From Beroe forskalii (Eukaryota > Ctenophora > Nuda > Beroida > Beroidae), in contig WFMF01000050.1 in NCBI GenBank assembly GCA_011033025.1, positions 310,001 to 374,000 on the forward strand: a DNA stretch of 64,000 nucleotides, in the 5' to 3' direction. Positions 34,926-47,600 of this stretch are shown here, in pieces; the stretch's first letter is position 1, and every line of letters begins with the position of its first letter. A program made the translations under genes and the position numbers. The notes beneath the pieces were generated by a model that searched no databases, was not told where the DNA came from, and saw only the letters and a list, made by a program, of their open reading frames with translations.

Positions 34926-35750
34926 AAATACTAAAAGGTGGAACCATATAGCTCCAACAATAGAAACCAGCCGAAAAACAATAGAAATATTGAAACTACC
35001 CGAAACCACCCCCAGAAACCACCCAACATAACTCCGAAACCACCCGAAACCACCTGAAACCACCCGAAACCACCCAACCCACGAAACCAGGAAACCACCC
35101 AACCCAAAAATATTGTTTTTACTATAACATTTTGTCAAAAAATACGAAACCAGCCCGAAACCAGCCCGAAACCAGCCCGAAACCAGCCCGAAACCAGCCC
35201 GAAACCAGCCCGAAACCAGCCCGAAACCAGCTGATATTTAACTAAAATGTGGAACGACCCGAAACCACCTGAAACCACCCAACCCACCCGAAACCACCCA
35301 ACCCACCAGAAACCACCCAACCCACCCGAAACCACCCAACCCACCCAACCCACCCGAAACCACCCAACCCACCCGAAACCACCCAACCCTCCCGAAACCA
35401 CCCAAAACACCCGAAACCACCGAATGCACCCGAAACCACCGAACCCACCTGAAACCACTCAACCTTCCTGGAACCACCCAACCTTCCCAGAACCACCCAA
35501 CCCACCCGAAACCACCCAGTTTCGACTGTTGATACTATTGCCTGTCAATAAATTTTTCAATTGGTCTGGATAAGGTTGGAAAATCTGATTATCGTCTAAA
35601 AGTGTAGCACCTCTGTTACAACATTTTCGTTGATACTAAAAGCTGGAACCACCCGAAACCACCCGAAACCACCCGAAACCACCCAACCCACCCGAAACCA
35701 CCCAATATAGCCCCGAAACCACCCAACCCACGTGAATCAACCCGATACAC
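34926..35750 (+). repeat. CCCGAAACCACC word repeat
   Basis: Short words (CGAAACCACC, CAACCCACC) repeat irregularly, with a clean run of the 11-mer CGAAACCAGCC at 35146-35232. Gaps of unique DNA (35521-35640) interrupt it. It grows directly out of the 39-bp satellite through hybrid sequence around 34920-35000. Confidence 0.8.
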
Positions 35751-36960
35751 TGTGAATTCAAGGAAAGCCCATGGCAAAAGTTTCCAATTCGGATGGTATA
35801 ACTGTAGTACAGTATCAGTAGCGTGACTTCCATCCTCCAGCATGTTGCACAGTTGACACTGACATGGGCTATTTCACTTCGTGTGTGCAAGTAAGAATTG
35901 AGATTCCTCATGGATATGTCCAGTGTCCACGGCTCTGCTCAAATTCAGCGTGACCCAATCCATACGTGTATCAATAATATGTATAATACCTGGAGAGCGA
36001 ATTTTGCGGCAGATTTTATATTCATGTGACACTGAATAATAGTCTGGGCCAATGAATTGACTGTGATATATCCATTATCCAATACCTATCATTCTCGGGA
36101 GCTTATTTGAGAGATTTACCCTTTTAGAAAGGAAATGTTGAAAGTTTGAGTATCAATCTTCAAAGAATTTTAAAACCAACAGAAAGTTCTTGTGGCAAAA
36201 TACAACGACTATTCAATGCAAACGAGCGAGGTTCGAGAAATAACATGGCATTATTATATTATCACTATTAACATGGGTTGAACACTGAGCTCGACTTAAA
36301 CTCGTTAATCAGGAACAAGACGTGTATTGACTTATTGATGACCTCTGGCAGCTTGAGCTACGAAGAACGAGCCCGACGGCCTAGCTCGTTATTGATATGT
36401 ATCTTCATAAATCATACGTCAGAAGCATCAGATTGTAAAATAAGTTGAAAGGGTGAAAATGGCTCACGAAAGATCCTCAGTGGCCGGGTAGTTGCATATA
36501 TGGTGGTTTTAATCTACAGAGAAATAGGTAGTTCTCGTAAAGAAAATCGTCACACTGGGGCTGTAGTCTACGGCAAACCAAACGACCATTCAACGTTTGA
36601 GAAGTTTTACTGTAAAAGAGTAAAGGAGCAAAGGTGCTTTGAACTTTTGAAAACCATGCGTGATAACAATTTTTGACCCAAAATGTTCTTAAAACAACAC
36701 TATCACTTATGATGATTGCATCACTTTACTTGAGCCCGAGTGTGCAAATTCTGATTCATTAAAACATTCAAAATATAATTCACAACGAAACATCTGACAT
36801 TTGTTTGAAATGATGGAAGATTTTGCCGAGGGTAACATCGCACACAAATAGTAAGCCCACACGAACAATATGCCCCTGACACTACTTATCAGTTTCATTG
36901 CTACTTATCAGTTTCATTGCTACTTATCAGTTTTCTTGTGCGTGTTAAATTAGCAGCTCT
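35751..36960. other. Unassigned stretch
   Basis: No gene is recognised. A 22-bp direct repeat (TTGCTACTTATCAGTTTCA-like) occurs three times at about 36885-36935. Confidence 0.4.
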
Positions 36961-39057
36961 CTTGGGGTCCTTGGGAGGATATTGCGCAGCATGTTCTCTT
37001 ATAAGGTGGTCTTGTCTCTGGCACTTCTTGTGTCACGAGGCAGCCAGCTAAGTCCTGTTCCACCCTCCGGCTTACTTCGCTCTGCCAGGTGCACCCCGGG
37101 TCATGCTAAGGTTCAGGCAGCACAGAGCTGACTCTCATCCAGCTCTGTGTCCATATCATCCCACTTCTCTGTCCCCCCCCCTGTTTTCACCCTCGTCACC
37201 TTACTTCACACCACGCAGCCCTTTCCTTGGCTCTCTTCTTCCTTCCCTCGTAACCCCCTTCTTCCCCAGTTGCCTTGAATCCCTTTTCTTGCTTACAGTT
37301 CTGCTACTTTCCTCCTCTCTTCCCCCTTCAGGCATCTCCCAGAGACTGGTGATCTGACACCCAGATTAACACAAGGTATACTATAAAAAAAAAATTAATA
37401 TATACTATGAGTCACAACTCCACTTTGATCGCAAACAGATGCAAACGAACACACCCAGATCCCACCAATTACACCTATTCAAATCATTTTCGAGCTTATC
37501 AAGAGCACAGCACATGCGCATGCAGTGCGTGCGCATGCTGCATGCAGCTTATCAGTTATGTTGTTACCATATAAGTCTCAACAAGCAACCCTTTCAGGAA
37601 ACCCTTCAGCAACTCTTTCAGGACTACTCCCTAGGTACAATCGATCATGTCCCCTGTGCAGTGTGCAGACTGCAGGCCTCCCTGTACGGCTGTGCATAGG
37701 CACTAGCCAATGGAGAACCTGTGCGCAGCACTAACTTTTTGAGGGCATTGTTGCAGCAGTTGGAGCATGTGGAACTACCAGAACACTGGATCCAGTCTAG
37801 TTATAGAGACCCCACATCCTACCTGGTTTCACTAGACAGGGCCGACTGCAGTCATCACAATCATATCTCTGCACTAGAGCTATGCTAATGCAGAGACGTA
37901 CTCACTGGAGTACTAAATATGATTACTGCTCGCATACCACCAAGGAACCATGTCGGCCAATGTTTCTGGAAGGGTATGGTCGGGCATATATGTCCTCCAA
38001 TCCTGTGTGTTGGGGGCACTATGGGGGCTTTAGTAAGCTTTCCGTCAACTATCTATCTATCTATCTATCTATCTCTAGCAGATCTCTTATCAGCAAGCTG
38101 CAACTTGTTCGCACTGATTTCTCTTTGGAAAAACTATACAGCGTGGAAAAGGACGTGGACTCCGTTTTCGGTGCTGTTTTCGGAGTCAACTGGACTGGTG
38201 TCAACAAGACTACGGTGATGAAATGTGACAAGACGGCTCTTACCAATCTTGTTCTATCAGCTGTGAGTGTCCTAGGAAAGAGCAAGGAAATGTTGCGATC
38301 AGCTGCTATTTGTGTTGAGAAGCTGAATCAGGAACAGATTGGAAACCAGAAGACGTTGCTGAACCTCCAGGACGAACTACTGAAGAGTAAAACAGAGCAG
38401 GTAGAGGTGGTGCAGAAAACCCTGGAGACTGAAATCCGGAGTTTCAGTGACGTCGTAAAGCAGGGATGCGAGGGGAGATTGACATCAACTCAAGTAAAGG
38501 CTGCTGTTAAATCTGCTAAAATGGAGGATATCAAGAAGCGAACAGTGATGGTGTTTGGACTCGGAGAAGGCCCTGATGAACACCTCAGGTCTAAGGTAGC
38601 AGACTTGATGAGTGTGAGCTGTTCGACTTCGAATCCTTCTGTCAGAGACTGCTACCGTGTTGGGAAAGTGAAAGAAGGAGCAGAGCGACCCGTTAAGGTG
38701 ATTCTCGGCAGCATTGAGGCAGCAGCTACAGTATTGAGGAATGGTAAGGTGTTGCGAGAGTCGACGCGTTTCAGGAAAGTGTACGTCGCCCCCGACAGGA
38801 GCCGTGAAGAGAGAGAAGAGAGAAAGAATCTTGTTGCGCAGATTAAGGAGAAGATGAGCAGCGATCCTCGACAGTATTACTTCATCAGGAACGGTGCTGT
38901 CTGCAGCAGGGAGAAGGACCAGGAACCCTCCAAACTGTCAACCAACTCTTCCTCATCATCATCTGCCATGAGGACTGTCCCGTCATCAGTCATCCCGGGG
39001 ATTGCACCACCAGGCCGGACTTCAACACCCGCGCGTAGTCTGCATCCTAATTCGGGG
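36961..39057 (+). pseudogene. LINE 5' region with ORF1 (coiled coil + RRM-like)
   Basis: The open frame 37882-39099 encodes an L1-ORF1-like protein, truncated at its 3' end by the palindromic element. Its first ~70 codons may be leader. A (TATC)n tract is translated as SIYLSIS. From about residue 75 there is a charged coiled coil (KLNQEQIGNQKTLLNLQDEL), an RRM-like part (RTVMVFGLGEGPDEH, DCYRVGKVKEGAERPVKVIL) and a C-terminal-domain-like block (RKVYVAPDRSREEREERKNL, QYYFIRNGAV). It would bind the element RNA. The upstream C-rich segment (36961-37880) has no coding match and is probably 5' UTR. No endonuclease/RT from this element remains here. Confidence 0.65.
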
Positions 39058-40340
39058 GCACAATCCCACTTGTGCAAACCGCCGATTCGGCGCCTATAGG
39101 CGCCTATAAGTTTTTTTCGGCGCCGATTCGGCGCCTATAGGCGGTACCGCTTTTAGGCGCCTATAGGCGCCTATAATTGACATTTTCCAATTTTTCGGCG
39201 GTCATCGGCGCCTATAGGCGCCGATAAGCGCCGATAAGCGCCTATGGACCGCCTATCGGCGCTGTCGGCGCTTTTCGACCGCTTATCGGCGCCTATTTTT
39301 TCAACCGTCTATAGGCGCCTATAGGCGCCTATAGGCGCCGATACTGTTTCTTCGTCCGATTTTGCGCCGATTTTGCCTTCTAGCAATCTGTGCTCTTCCG
39401 CTTTTTTTTCGGCGCCTATAGGCGCCTATAGGCGCCGATGAATTAAAAGTAAAACAGTCCTAAATTGGCGTGCGCTTTCGTTTCACGGTATGTCAGGTTA
39501 GGTTTGGGGTTAGGATTAAGGTTTGGGTTGGGGTTAGGGTTAGGGTTAGGGTTTGGGTTAGGGTTTGGGTTAGGGTTAGGGTCTGGGTTTGGGTTTGGGT
39601 TAGGGTTTGGGTTAGGGTTTGGGTTAGGGTTTGGGTTAGGGTTTGGGTTAGGGTTTGGGTTAGGGCTTGGGTTAGGGTTTGGTTAGGGTTTGGGTTAGGG
39701 TTTGGGTTAGGGTTTGGGTTAGGGTTTGGGTTAGGGTTTGGGTTAGGGTTTGGGTTAGGGTTTGGGTTATGGTTTGGGTTAGGGATTGAGTTAACCCTGA
39801 CCCTAACCCCAACCCTAACCCTAACCCTAACCCTAACCCTAACCCAACCCTAACCCCAAGTTTAGCCCTAATCCTGACCCAACGATGTTGCGGGCCAATT
39901 TAGGACTACTTTAATTCATCGGCGCCTATAGGCGCCTATAGGCGCCTGTAGGCGCCTGTAGGCGCCTATAGAATTTAGGCCAATGAATATAGGTCATAGA
40001 CTCGGAGCTCAGCTAATAAAACTCATCCTCGCCAGTTCATGACTGTCTTAATTCATCGAAAAACGAGGAATAACATAGATTGCTAGAAATCAATATCGGC
40101 GCCTATAGGCGCCTATAGGCGCCGAAATATAGGCGCCGATAAGCGGTCGAAAAGCGCCGACGGCGCCGATAGGCGGTCCATAGGCGCTTATCGGCGCTTA
40201 TCGGCGCCTATAGGCGCCGATGACCGCCGAAAAAATGAAAAATGTCAGTTATAGGCGCCTATATAGGCGCCGAATCGGCGCCGAAAAAACTTATAGGCGC
40301 CTATAGGCGCCGAATCGGCGGTTTGCAAGTGGTAATGTGC
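39058..40340. mobile_element. Palindromic GGCGCCTATA element, copy 1
   Basis: Runs from GCACAATCCCACTTGTGC to its inverse CAAGTGGTAATGTGC. The arms consist almost wholly of the decamer GGCGCCTATA and variants (GGCGCCGATA, AGCGCCGATA, GGCGGT), themselves palindromic. The core (about 39490-39880) is telomere-like: TTAGGGTTTGGG on the plus strand, then CCCTAACCCTAA after about 39795. No coding capacity was recognised. Confidence 0.8.
39490..39880. repeat. Inverted interstitial telomere-like repeats, copy 1 core
   Basis: A ~300-bp run of TTAGGG/TTTGGG (mostly a 12-bp TTAGGGTTTGGG) switches at about 39795 to CCCTAA. Glycine/valine-rich frames here are artefacts. Confidence 0.85.
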
Positions 40341-41629
40341 ACATTCCCACTAGTGCGAACCGCCGATTCGGCGCCGATCAGCGCCGAATCGGCGCCTATA
40401 GGCGCCTATAGGCTTTTTTCGGCGCCGATTCGGCGCCTATAGGCGGTACTGCTTTTAGGCGCCTATAGGCGCCTATAATTGACATTTTCCAATTTTTCGG
40501 CGGTCATCGGCGCCTATAGGCGCCGATAAGCGCCGATAAGCGCCTATGCACCGCCTATCGGCGCCGTCGGCGCTTTTCGACCGCTTATCGGCGCCTACGT
40601 TTTCAACCGCCTATAGGCGCCTATAGGCGCCGATGCTGTTTTCATCTTACGTATCGGCGCCTATAGGCGCCGATATTCTTCCTCTTTTTTCGATGAATTA
40701 AGACAGTCCTGAAGGAGCGAGGATGAGTTTTATTAGCTGAGCTCCGAGTCAATGACCTACATTCATTGGCCTAAATTCTGTAGGCGCCTATAGGCGCCGA
40801 TGAATTAAAGTGGTCCTAAATTGGCCCGCAACATCGTTGCACGGTATGTCTTCCACATTTGGGTCAGGATTAGGGCTAGGCTTGGGGTTGTTAGGGCTAG
40901 GGTTGGGTTAGGGTTAGGGTTAGGGTTAGAGTTAGGGTTAGGGTTAGGGTTAGGGTTGGGGTTAGGTTAGGTTAGGTTAGGGTTACAACAAACCCTAACC
41001 CAAACCCCTAACCCAAACCCTAACCCAAACCCTAACCCAAACCCTAACCCAAACCCTAACCCAAACCTTAACCCAAACCCTAACCCAAACCCTAACTCAA
41101 ACCATAACCCAAACCCTAACCCAAACCCTAACCCAAACCCTAACCCTAACTCCAAACCCTTACCTGACGAAAGCGCACGCCAATTTAGGACTGTTTTAAT
41201 TCATCGGCGCCTATAGGCGCCTATAGGCGCCGAAAAAAGGTGGAAGAACACAGATTGCTAGAAGGCAAAATCGGCGCCTATAGGCGCCGATACTTAGGAC
41301 ATCGCCGGGGACGAAGAAACAGTATCGGCGCCTATAGGCGCCTATAGGCGGTTGAAAACTAAGGCGCCGATAAGCGGTCGAAAAGCGCCGACGGCGCCGA
41401 TAGGCGGTGCATAGGCACTTATCGGCGCTTATCGGCGCCTATAGGCGCCGATGACCGCCGAAAAATTGGAAAATGTCAATTATAGGCGCCTATAGGCGCC
41501 TAAAAGCAGTACCGCCTATAGGCGCCGAATCGGCGCCGAAAAAAACTTATAGGCGCCTATAGGCGCCTATAGGCGCCGATTCGGCGCTGATCGGCGCCGA
41601 ATCGGCGGTTCGCACTAGTGGGAATGTGC
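40339..41629. mobile_element. Palindromic GGCGCCTATA element, copy 2 (inverted)
   Basis: Runs from GCACATTCCCACTAGTGCG to its exact 23-bp inverse. Its unique islands (GAGGATGAGTTTTATTAGCT, TAAATTGGCCCGCAACATCG, GAAAGCGCACGCCAATTTAG) are the reverse complement of those in copy 1, so this is the same element in opposite orientation. The core (40850-41165) is TTAGGG-like, then CCCTAA-like. The two copies share the GTGCAC centre at 40337-40342. Confidence 0.8.
40850..41165. repeat. Inverted interstitial telomere-like repeats, copy 2 core
   Basis: A ~130-bp TTAGGG-type run switches at about 40987 to an ~170-bp CCCTAACCCAAA run, the mirror image of copy 1. Confidence 0.85.
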
Positions 41630-41651
41630 CGGTCAGTCGACAATATCTACC

Positions 41652-43034
41652 AGATGGGTGGTGACCCATAAAGGAGAAGTTGTTAAAGCTCGTTTAGTAG
41701 CTAGAGGTTTCGAGGAATTTTCCTATGCCCAGTGTGATGCTCCTACAGTGACAAAACCTTGTTTGAGAATGGCATTCTTCATTGCAAGAAGCAATAGATG
41801 GAATGTGGAGTCATTGGATGTGACAAGTGCATTCTTACAGTCAGATGACATTGTTAGAGAAGTCTATATCAAGCCTCCTGCTGATATAAGAACTTCAGGA
41901 GTTGTATGGTTGCTAAAGAAACCATTGTATGGTCTTGGCGAGAGTGCAAGGCTATGGTACATGACATTGAAGAGACAGCTTATTGAGTTAGGATGTAAGA
42001 TGTCAATGCTTGACAAATCAGTTTTCTTGTATTTTGGTAACAGCAACAAGTTGCAAGGACTTGTAGTTACTCATGTGGATGATTTGTTCTATGCTGGAGG
42101 AACAAATTTCAAGAAGAATATCATTCAATCAATCCTCAATACCTTCAAGATCAGTAGAATGAAGACAGGTGTATTAATTGTTTATCTTGGTTGGTCAGTT
42201 CGACAAGAAGATGAATACATATCAGTTGATCAGAATGATTATGCTAGGACGATAAAGCCTACTACTGTTTCTCCTAGTAGGAAGAAAGCATTGGATGACA
42301 ATTTGACAAAGGAAGAGCAGAAAGAGTACCAGAGCATGCTTGGAAAACTTCTATGGTTAAGCTCACAGACCAGACCTGATCTAAGCTATGATACAATGGA
42401 ACATTCCACACTTGGAAAGAATCCTAAAGTGAAAGATCTCCTGTCAATCAACAAAGTGTGTAAGAAAGTTTGTGAAGGACACAAACAGATTGTGTTTAGA
42501 GCCATGGACCTGCAGAAAGATCATCTTCAGATTTTGTTCTATTCTGATGCCTCTTTAGGAAATCTACCTGACAGGAAGAGTAGTGGTAGAGGATACTTTG
42601 TTTTCGTGACAAATGGTAAAGTTGTTGTACCGATTTCTTGGTCAAGTAACAAAGTGAAAAGGGTTGTACATTCTGTGTTCGGTGCTGAGACACTAGGATG
42701 TGTTGATGGAGCTGCAGCTGCCATCAATGTTCGACAGCAGTTGTCTGAAATGCTGTTTAATAACCCAAGATCAGAGATCATTCCTATAGTTGGACTTGTT
42801 GATTCCAAACAGTTAAGTGATTCCATTGTCTCGACAACCCAGTGTCAAGACCAGAGAGTACGTTTGGATATAGCTGAATTACAAGAGAGTATTGCTAGAA
42901 TATCTTGGATACCTACATCTGAGATGTTAGCTGATAGTTTGACCAAGAAAGGAGCATGTACTAAGAAACTATGTGATGCCATGGAGATGGGTTACATAAG
43001 AGGACTTGAAAACTATTTAACTATGAATGGTTAA
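41652..43034 (+). pseudogene. Ty1/copia pol fragment: reverse transcriptase and RNase H
   Basis: The C-terminal ~460 codons of a copia polyprotein. RT motifs in order: KARLVARGFEE, LDVTSAFLQ, PLYGLGESARLWY and the catalytic VTHVDDLFYAG, then YQSMLGKLLWLSSQTRPD. RNase H motifs follow: YSDASLGN, SWSSNKVKRVV...AETLG, LVDSKQLSDSI and WIPTSEMLADSLTK. The frame is open to its natural stop (43034). Gag, protease and integrase are missing: the 5' side is cut off at the palindromic element pair, about 25 bp upstream. A short 29-bp repeat, PPT and LTR follow, so the 3' half of the element is preserved. Confidence 0.88.
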
Positions 43035-43185
43035 TGAAAACAACGAGTTTTAAATCTTCTTTGTTTTAACGAGTTTTAAATGATTGTTTATGACAATATA
43101 GTTGACCAATTATTGTCACAGACAAGTTTGTTTGCCACGATTTTTAAACACTGCTAAAGTTTGTTAAAGATTGCTAAAGACTGTT

Positions 43186-43279
43186 AAAGACAACTTGGAT
43201 TGCCAAAGACTGTTAAAGACAACTTGGATTGCTAAAGATTATCAAAGACAACTTGGATTGCTAAAGATTGTCAAAGACC
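43186..43279 (+). repeat. 29-bp repeat between pol and the LTR
   Basis: Three copies of CAACTTGGATTGCTAAAGA plus a ~10-bp tail, with looser copies before (43150-43185). Confidence 0.75.
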
Positions 43280-43335
43280 CAGTATTTTCAGCAGTTTCGT
43301 TGTTAACCAACACATGGTTAACATCTTAAAAAAAT

Positions 43336-43354
43336 AGAAAGAAAAGAGGGGGAA
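43336..43354 (+). promoter_or_regulatory. Copia polypurine tract
   Basis: AGAAAGAAAAGAGGGGGAA directly precedes TGTTAATATTCC, the expected arrangement for plus-strand priming next to a 3' LTR. Confidence 0.75.
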
Positions 43355-44430
43355 TGTTAATATTCCTGACTTCAAGTTACCATTTTATGACTTGAATTGA
43401 TATGTGATTTTTATCTTTGAATTACCCCTTCTATCTCTTGATAGTGACATGACTGGAAACCACTGTGAGAGAAGCTAGATGACGTGGTGAACGTGTGAAC
43501 AGGCTTGGGTGAAGTCGAGGTACTAAGTGAGTACAGTCGGATCTGAGTCTGCTGTCAGAAGAAGTTGCGGACGTACCTGGCAGGCAGTAAGGGGATCGTC
43601 GTGTGCTACTAGGGTGAAGATCAGGGACTAAGTGACTGTTACCAGTATCGGAGTGGCTGTCTTTCAAGTGGTAAGTGAAAGTTCGTTGATTCAGAGATCT
43701 GTTCAAGATAGCGGGTATTTGTTATAGAATAACAACACTGATTCTATGATGAGTTTATGATATCAAGTTTATTGATATACTTTTACCTACCCAGGTTTTT
43801 TATCTATTGTTGTGTGGCACACTACAGAACTAAAGATACTCAACAGTGATCTACTAACAACACTAAAGATTGGATTGATAACTACAACCTGTTTATCAAT
43901 TTGCTTCGATAGTTCTAATTCAACTTTTACTACTTATCTCATTCCTACCATTCTCATATCCATCATCCTGACATGGAATCCTAATTGGATTGAGTTTACC
44001 ATTGATTCTTGGATATCAGTTATTTGTGTATCTGAGAAGAAACCCATATTGGAATTGTTAGTGCACCTGAGTGTACTATTACCCTACATTAAATTATCCT
44101 TGGAGAAGTTACTTGTACTCCAAGTGAATCAATCTAACTTATTCTATCTGAAGAATAGACTTCAACCAAATTGTGTCAACAACCATATTGCGTGATATTT
44201 GATATTGATTGAATATATTATTGTGTGGAATCTGGTTTTACAGATTCAGATTGGTATTTATATTTGTGAGAGAGTTCAGAGTTCACTTTCACTGATCACA
44301 ATTCACAGAGTGAGTTTATTGATTGGTATTAACATTGATTCATATTCACTTTATAGTTTTATATTCTTGAATAAAACTATCGTGAGTTCATTGATTTACG
44401 CTTCTCTGTATAGCTATACTCTGCCCCCAA
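43355..44430 (+). repeat. Copia 3' LTR (right end uncertain)
   Basis: Begins TGTTAATATTCC after the polypurine tract. Two possible ends are seen: ...GGTATTAACA near 44333, which mirrors the start, or ...CTGCCCCCA near 44430, which would keep the AATAAA at about 44370 inside. There is no 5' LTR in the window for comparison. Open frames inside (for example 43812-44195) have no homology and are taken as LTR sequence. Confidence 0.6.
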
Positions 44431-44442
44431 AATACCCATTTA

Positions 44443-44636
44443 ACATATAGCACAGGGCAGGGAAAAACAATAGAAATATTAGCATACAGCCCAGGGCAAG
44501 GAAAAACAATAGAAAAATTAGCATATAGCCCAGGGCAAGGAAAAACAATAGAAATATTAGCATATAGCCCAGGGCAAGGAAAAATAGAAATATTAGCATA
44601 TAGCCCAGGGCAAGGAAAAACAATGGAAATATTAGT
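44443..44636 (+). repeat. 39-bp satellite, five copies
   Basis: Same unit and orientation as at 33.4 kb. Abuts the LTR region on the left and the poly(T) of a minus-strand LINE on the right. Confidence 0.92.
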
Positions 44637-47600
44637 TTTTTTTTGAAAACCCCGAGGGGCACCACTAAGGGCTTTTGAACTTTATTTCAATTATATCAAA
44701 AACAGTATATTATGCACTTTCATCACACAAACGTTCACATCAATACCTGCACGCAATACGTCATCTAGTCACTTAATTATTTCCATATTTTCCGAAAAAT
44801 TATTCATATGTAAAAATGCAAAATCAGAAGATTAATTGGTTGAGCTACATGTATTTATTCAATAGAGTTATAAAGCGCCTAATATGTAAATGGTAATGGT
44901 GACTGGTTGTACGTTGCGTATTGAAATGAAATGATTTTCACTTATGTGGTGGCAGTCAAAAGTTGTTTGTACGTGTGCGCTGCTGTGATTCTGCGATTAA
45001 GTTGATAAGTGGCTGGAGATATGAATGTAGTGTTGCTAAGATTACTGCTCAGTCATTAATTTTGTCCAGCTTGATAAAACTGAGTTTGATTACGTTTCCT
45101 ACTACTTATTCTGATGCCTGGTGTGTTGTGAAGAATGAAATCAGGCCATGATTCGGGTTCGCCTTTACTCTGCTCGCGTAACGCTGTACGTTTAAGGTTA
45201 TTCTTGTAGACAGTTAAGGAGAGCAAACTGCTCGGAGATGTCGTGTCAATATTTAGTTGGCTTATTGCCAGTAGGGGACCTTTATAGAAAAATGATTTTT
45301 TGTAATTCGCGGTACCAAAATGGTTAAGCCATATTTTGTTGCTGTCTTCAGTAGAGTAGGAAGTGGGAGCGTTCTCCGGTAAAAGATTTTTGATAGACCT
45401 GGGAAGAGATTGAGAAAAATATCTAATTCTATGCATGAGTAGTAAGGCATTATTCGCGATAATTCCGTGAACAGTCAGAATTTTGTATTCAAAAAAGCTC
45501 GTCTTTGTGTGCGCTGGGAGTTTACCATCTTTATAGTAATAATTTACGTATCCAGGCATAATGGCACGCATTGCCTTTTTTTGACAACGGAATAAAAGTT
45601 CAATTTGTGATTTGCACGAAAAACCCCATATGAGGGAACAGTAGTTAAGATGTGATTGGACAAAACTATGGTAAATTTGAATACGTATGTTCAGTGGAAG
45701 CCTCTTTTTAATTTTATACATAATTCCTATATATCTCGACATTTTGCTCTTTATTGTCGAGATATGCTTGGACCAGTTTAACTTATCGTCAATAATTACT
45801 CCGAGAAAACGTGCTTCCTTTTTTCTTTCAATACTTGTGCTGCCAATTTTTATTTCGCGGACGTTTTCCATATTTTTGTTGCAAATATCATATATTTTGT
45901 TTTCTTGAGGTTTAACAACAGACCGTTTGAATTTACCCATTTCTGCAAATCAGACGAAAGTGCGTTAAATTTGTCAAGAGCTTCCTGTAAAGTTTTGGCT
46001 CTGATGAATATGTTCGCGTCGTCGGCATAAAGTATAAAGTGGGCAAATTTTGCTACGTTAGGGATGTCATTTATATATATTATAAACAGTAGAGGCCCTA
46101 AAATTGACCCCTGAGGCACCCCATATTGTATCGATTTTGTTGATGAGTTGGAGTCCTTTATGCTAACATACTGCTCCCGTTGATGTAGATATGACTCGAA
46201 CCATTTTAAGACGATACCCCTAACACCATAATGCTGTAATTTACTCAGAAGAATAGGGTGTTCAATCGTGTCGAAAGCCTTGCTAAAGTCTACTAGAAGG
46301 AGAATCGCTACCTCTTTTTTTGACAACGCATCTAGGATAATGTTTTGGGCATTTAATAAAGCGTGCTCACATGAGCGTCCTGGTCGAAATCCATACTGTA
46401 ATTCATGGAGCGCGTCTGTCTTGTCTAAGAATTCTAAAAGCCTCTTATGCATTACCTTTTCGTATATTTTGGAAAAACAGCTAAGTAGTGATATAGGGCG
46501 GTAGTTTTCCACATCTGACTTGCTTCCTTCTTTATGTATGGGGATTACTTTCGCTAGTTTCAAAGCCTTAGGAAATACGCCCTCGACAAAAGAATTATTT
46601 ATTAGACTGGCAATAGTGTCAGTGAATGTGAAGTTTTCGTTCGCTAATTTTAGTGGATCAATCTTGGTATCCAGAGTGGCTTTGTTTTTAAAGCCCTTAA
46701 TTATCTTATGTACCTCGCTGGAATTTACTGGCTCTAGATACATGCTATTCACTGCAGGAGTGCGACTGAGATAGGCTGTATGTCCCCCAGGATCAAATGT
46801 TACATTGCCGTTGTTGGCTTTAGTCTTAAGATTGGCGGCAATACTTGAGAAATAATCATTGAATCTTTCAGCCACGTCGATACTTTTGTTTAATAACCTG
46901 CCTTCTGCGCTTTTTACTCGAAGCTGCTCGTTGCGATAAATTTTGCAACCCAGTAGGTTGTTGATCATTTGCCACTGTTTTTTCGAGTTGTCGCCGTGTT
47001 GCTTGAAGTATTTTTTTGTGTACTGCTCCTTTGCTATGTTGACATGCTTCTCACAGAATTTTTTCATTTTTTTGTATGCTTCTACATTTTCAGTTATGGG
47101 AAATTTAACAGAGAAATGGAAGAGCTCATCTTTCCGTGCTATTGCGTCCTCCAGCCATGGTAAAATCCATGGCTTGGAATTAAGTCGTTCATTTTTCCTA
47201 CGAGAACGTTTAGTTTTCAGGGGATATGCGTTATTGTTAAATTTGGTATTTGCATCAGTATTTTCGTTAATTGATTCCCAGCGCTCCTCGTTAATAAGCT
47301 CTTGAAACTTTTTATCGTTTGCATCATTGAAAATTCTCGTATTGCAACTTTCGGATGGCTCAGCTGGCAGATGAAGCTTGCGGTTGAATTTCGTAGACGA
47401 GAAATTTTTGTCGAGGCAGATTGTGGTTAGGGTTCCGAGGTGATCTGATAAATCAAGCGTTATTATATTACTGCTTTGCGTGTAATCGAGGTTATTAGTG
47501 TAAACATGATCTAGTAAAGTCGCGGACGTATCTGTAACACGGGTGGGACGGGATATTATTTGAGCAAAGCCGTGGTTCGACATAACGTTAATGAGGTCTT

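Noticed and set aside
37103..37357. Ser/Pro/Leu-rich 84-codon frame before the LINE ORF1
   Set aside because: C-rich low-complexity sequence, better explained as LINE 5' UTR.
39465..39853. Glycine/leucine- and valine/arginine-rich open frames
   Set aside because: Translations of telomere-like TTAGGG/TTTGGG repeats.
43812..44450. Two open frames downstream of copia pol as an extra gene
   Set aside because: They lie after the polypurine tract and LTR start, lack recognisable domains, and are hydrophobic by base composition.
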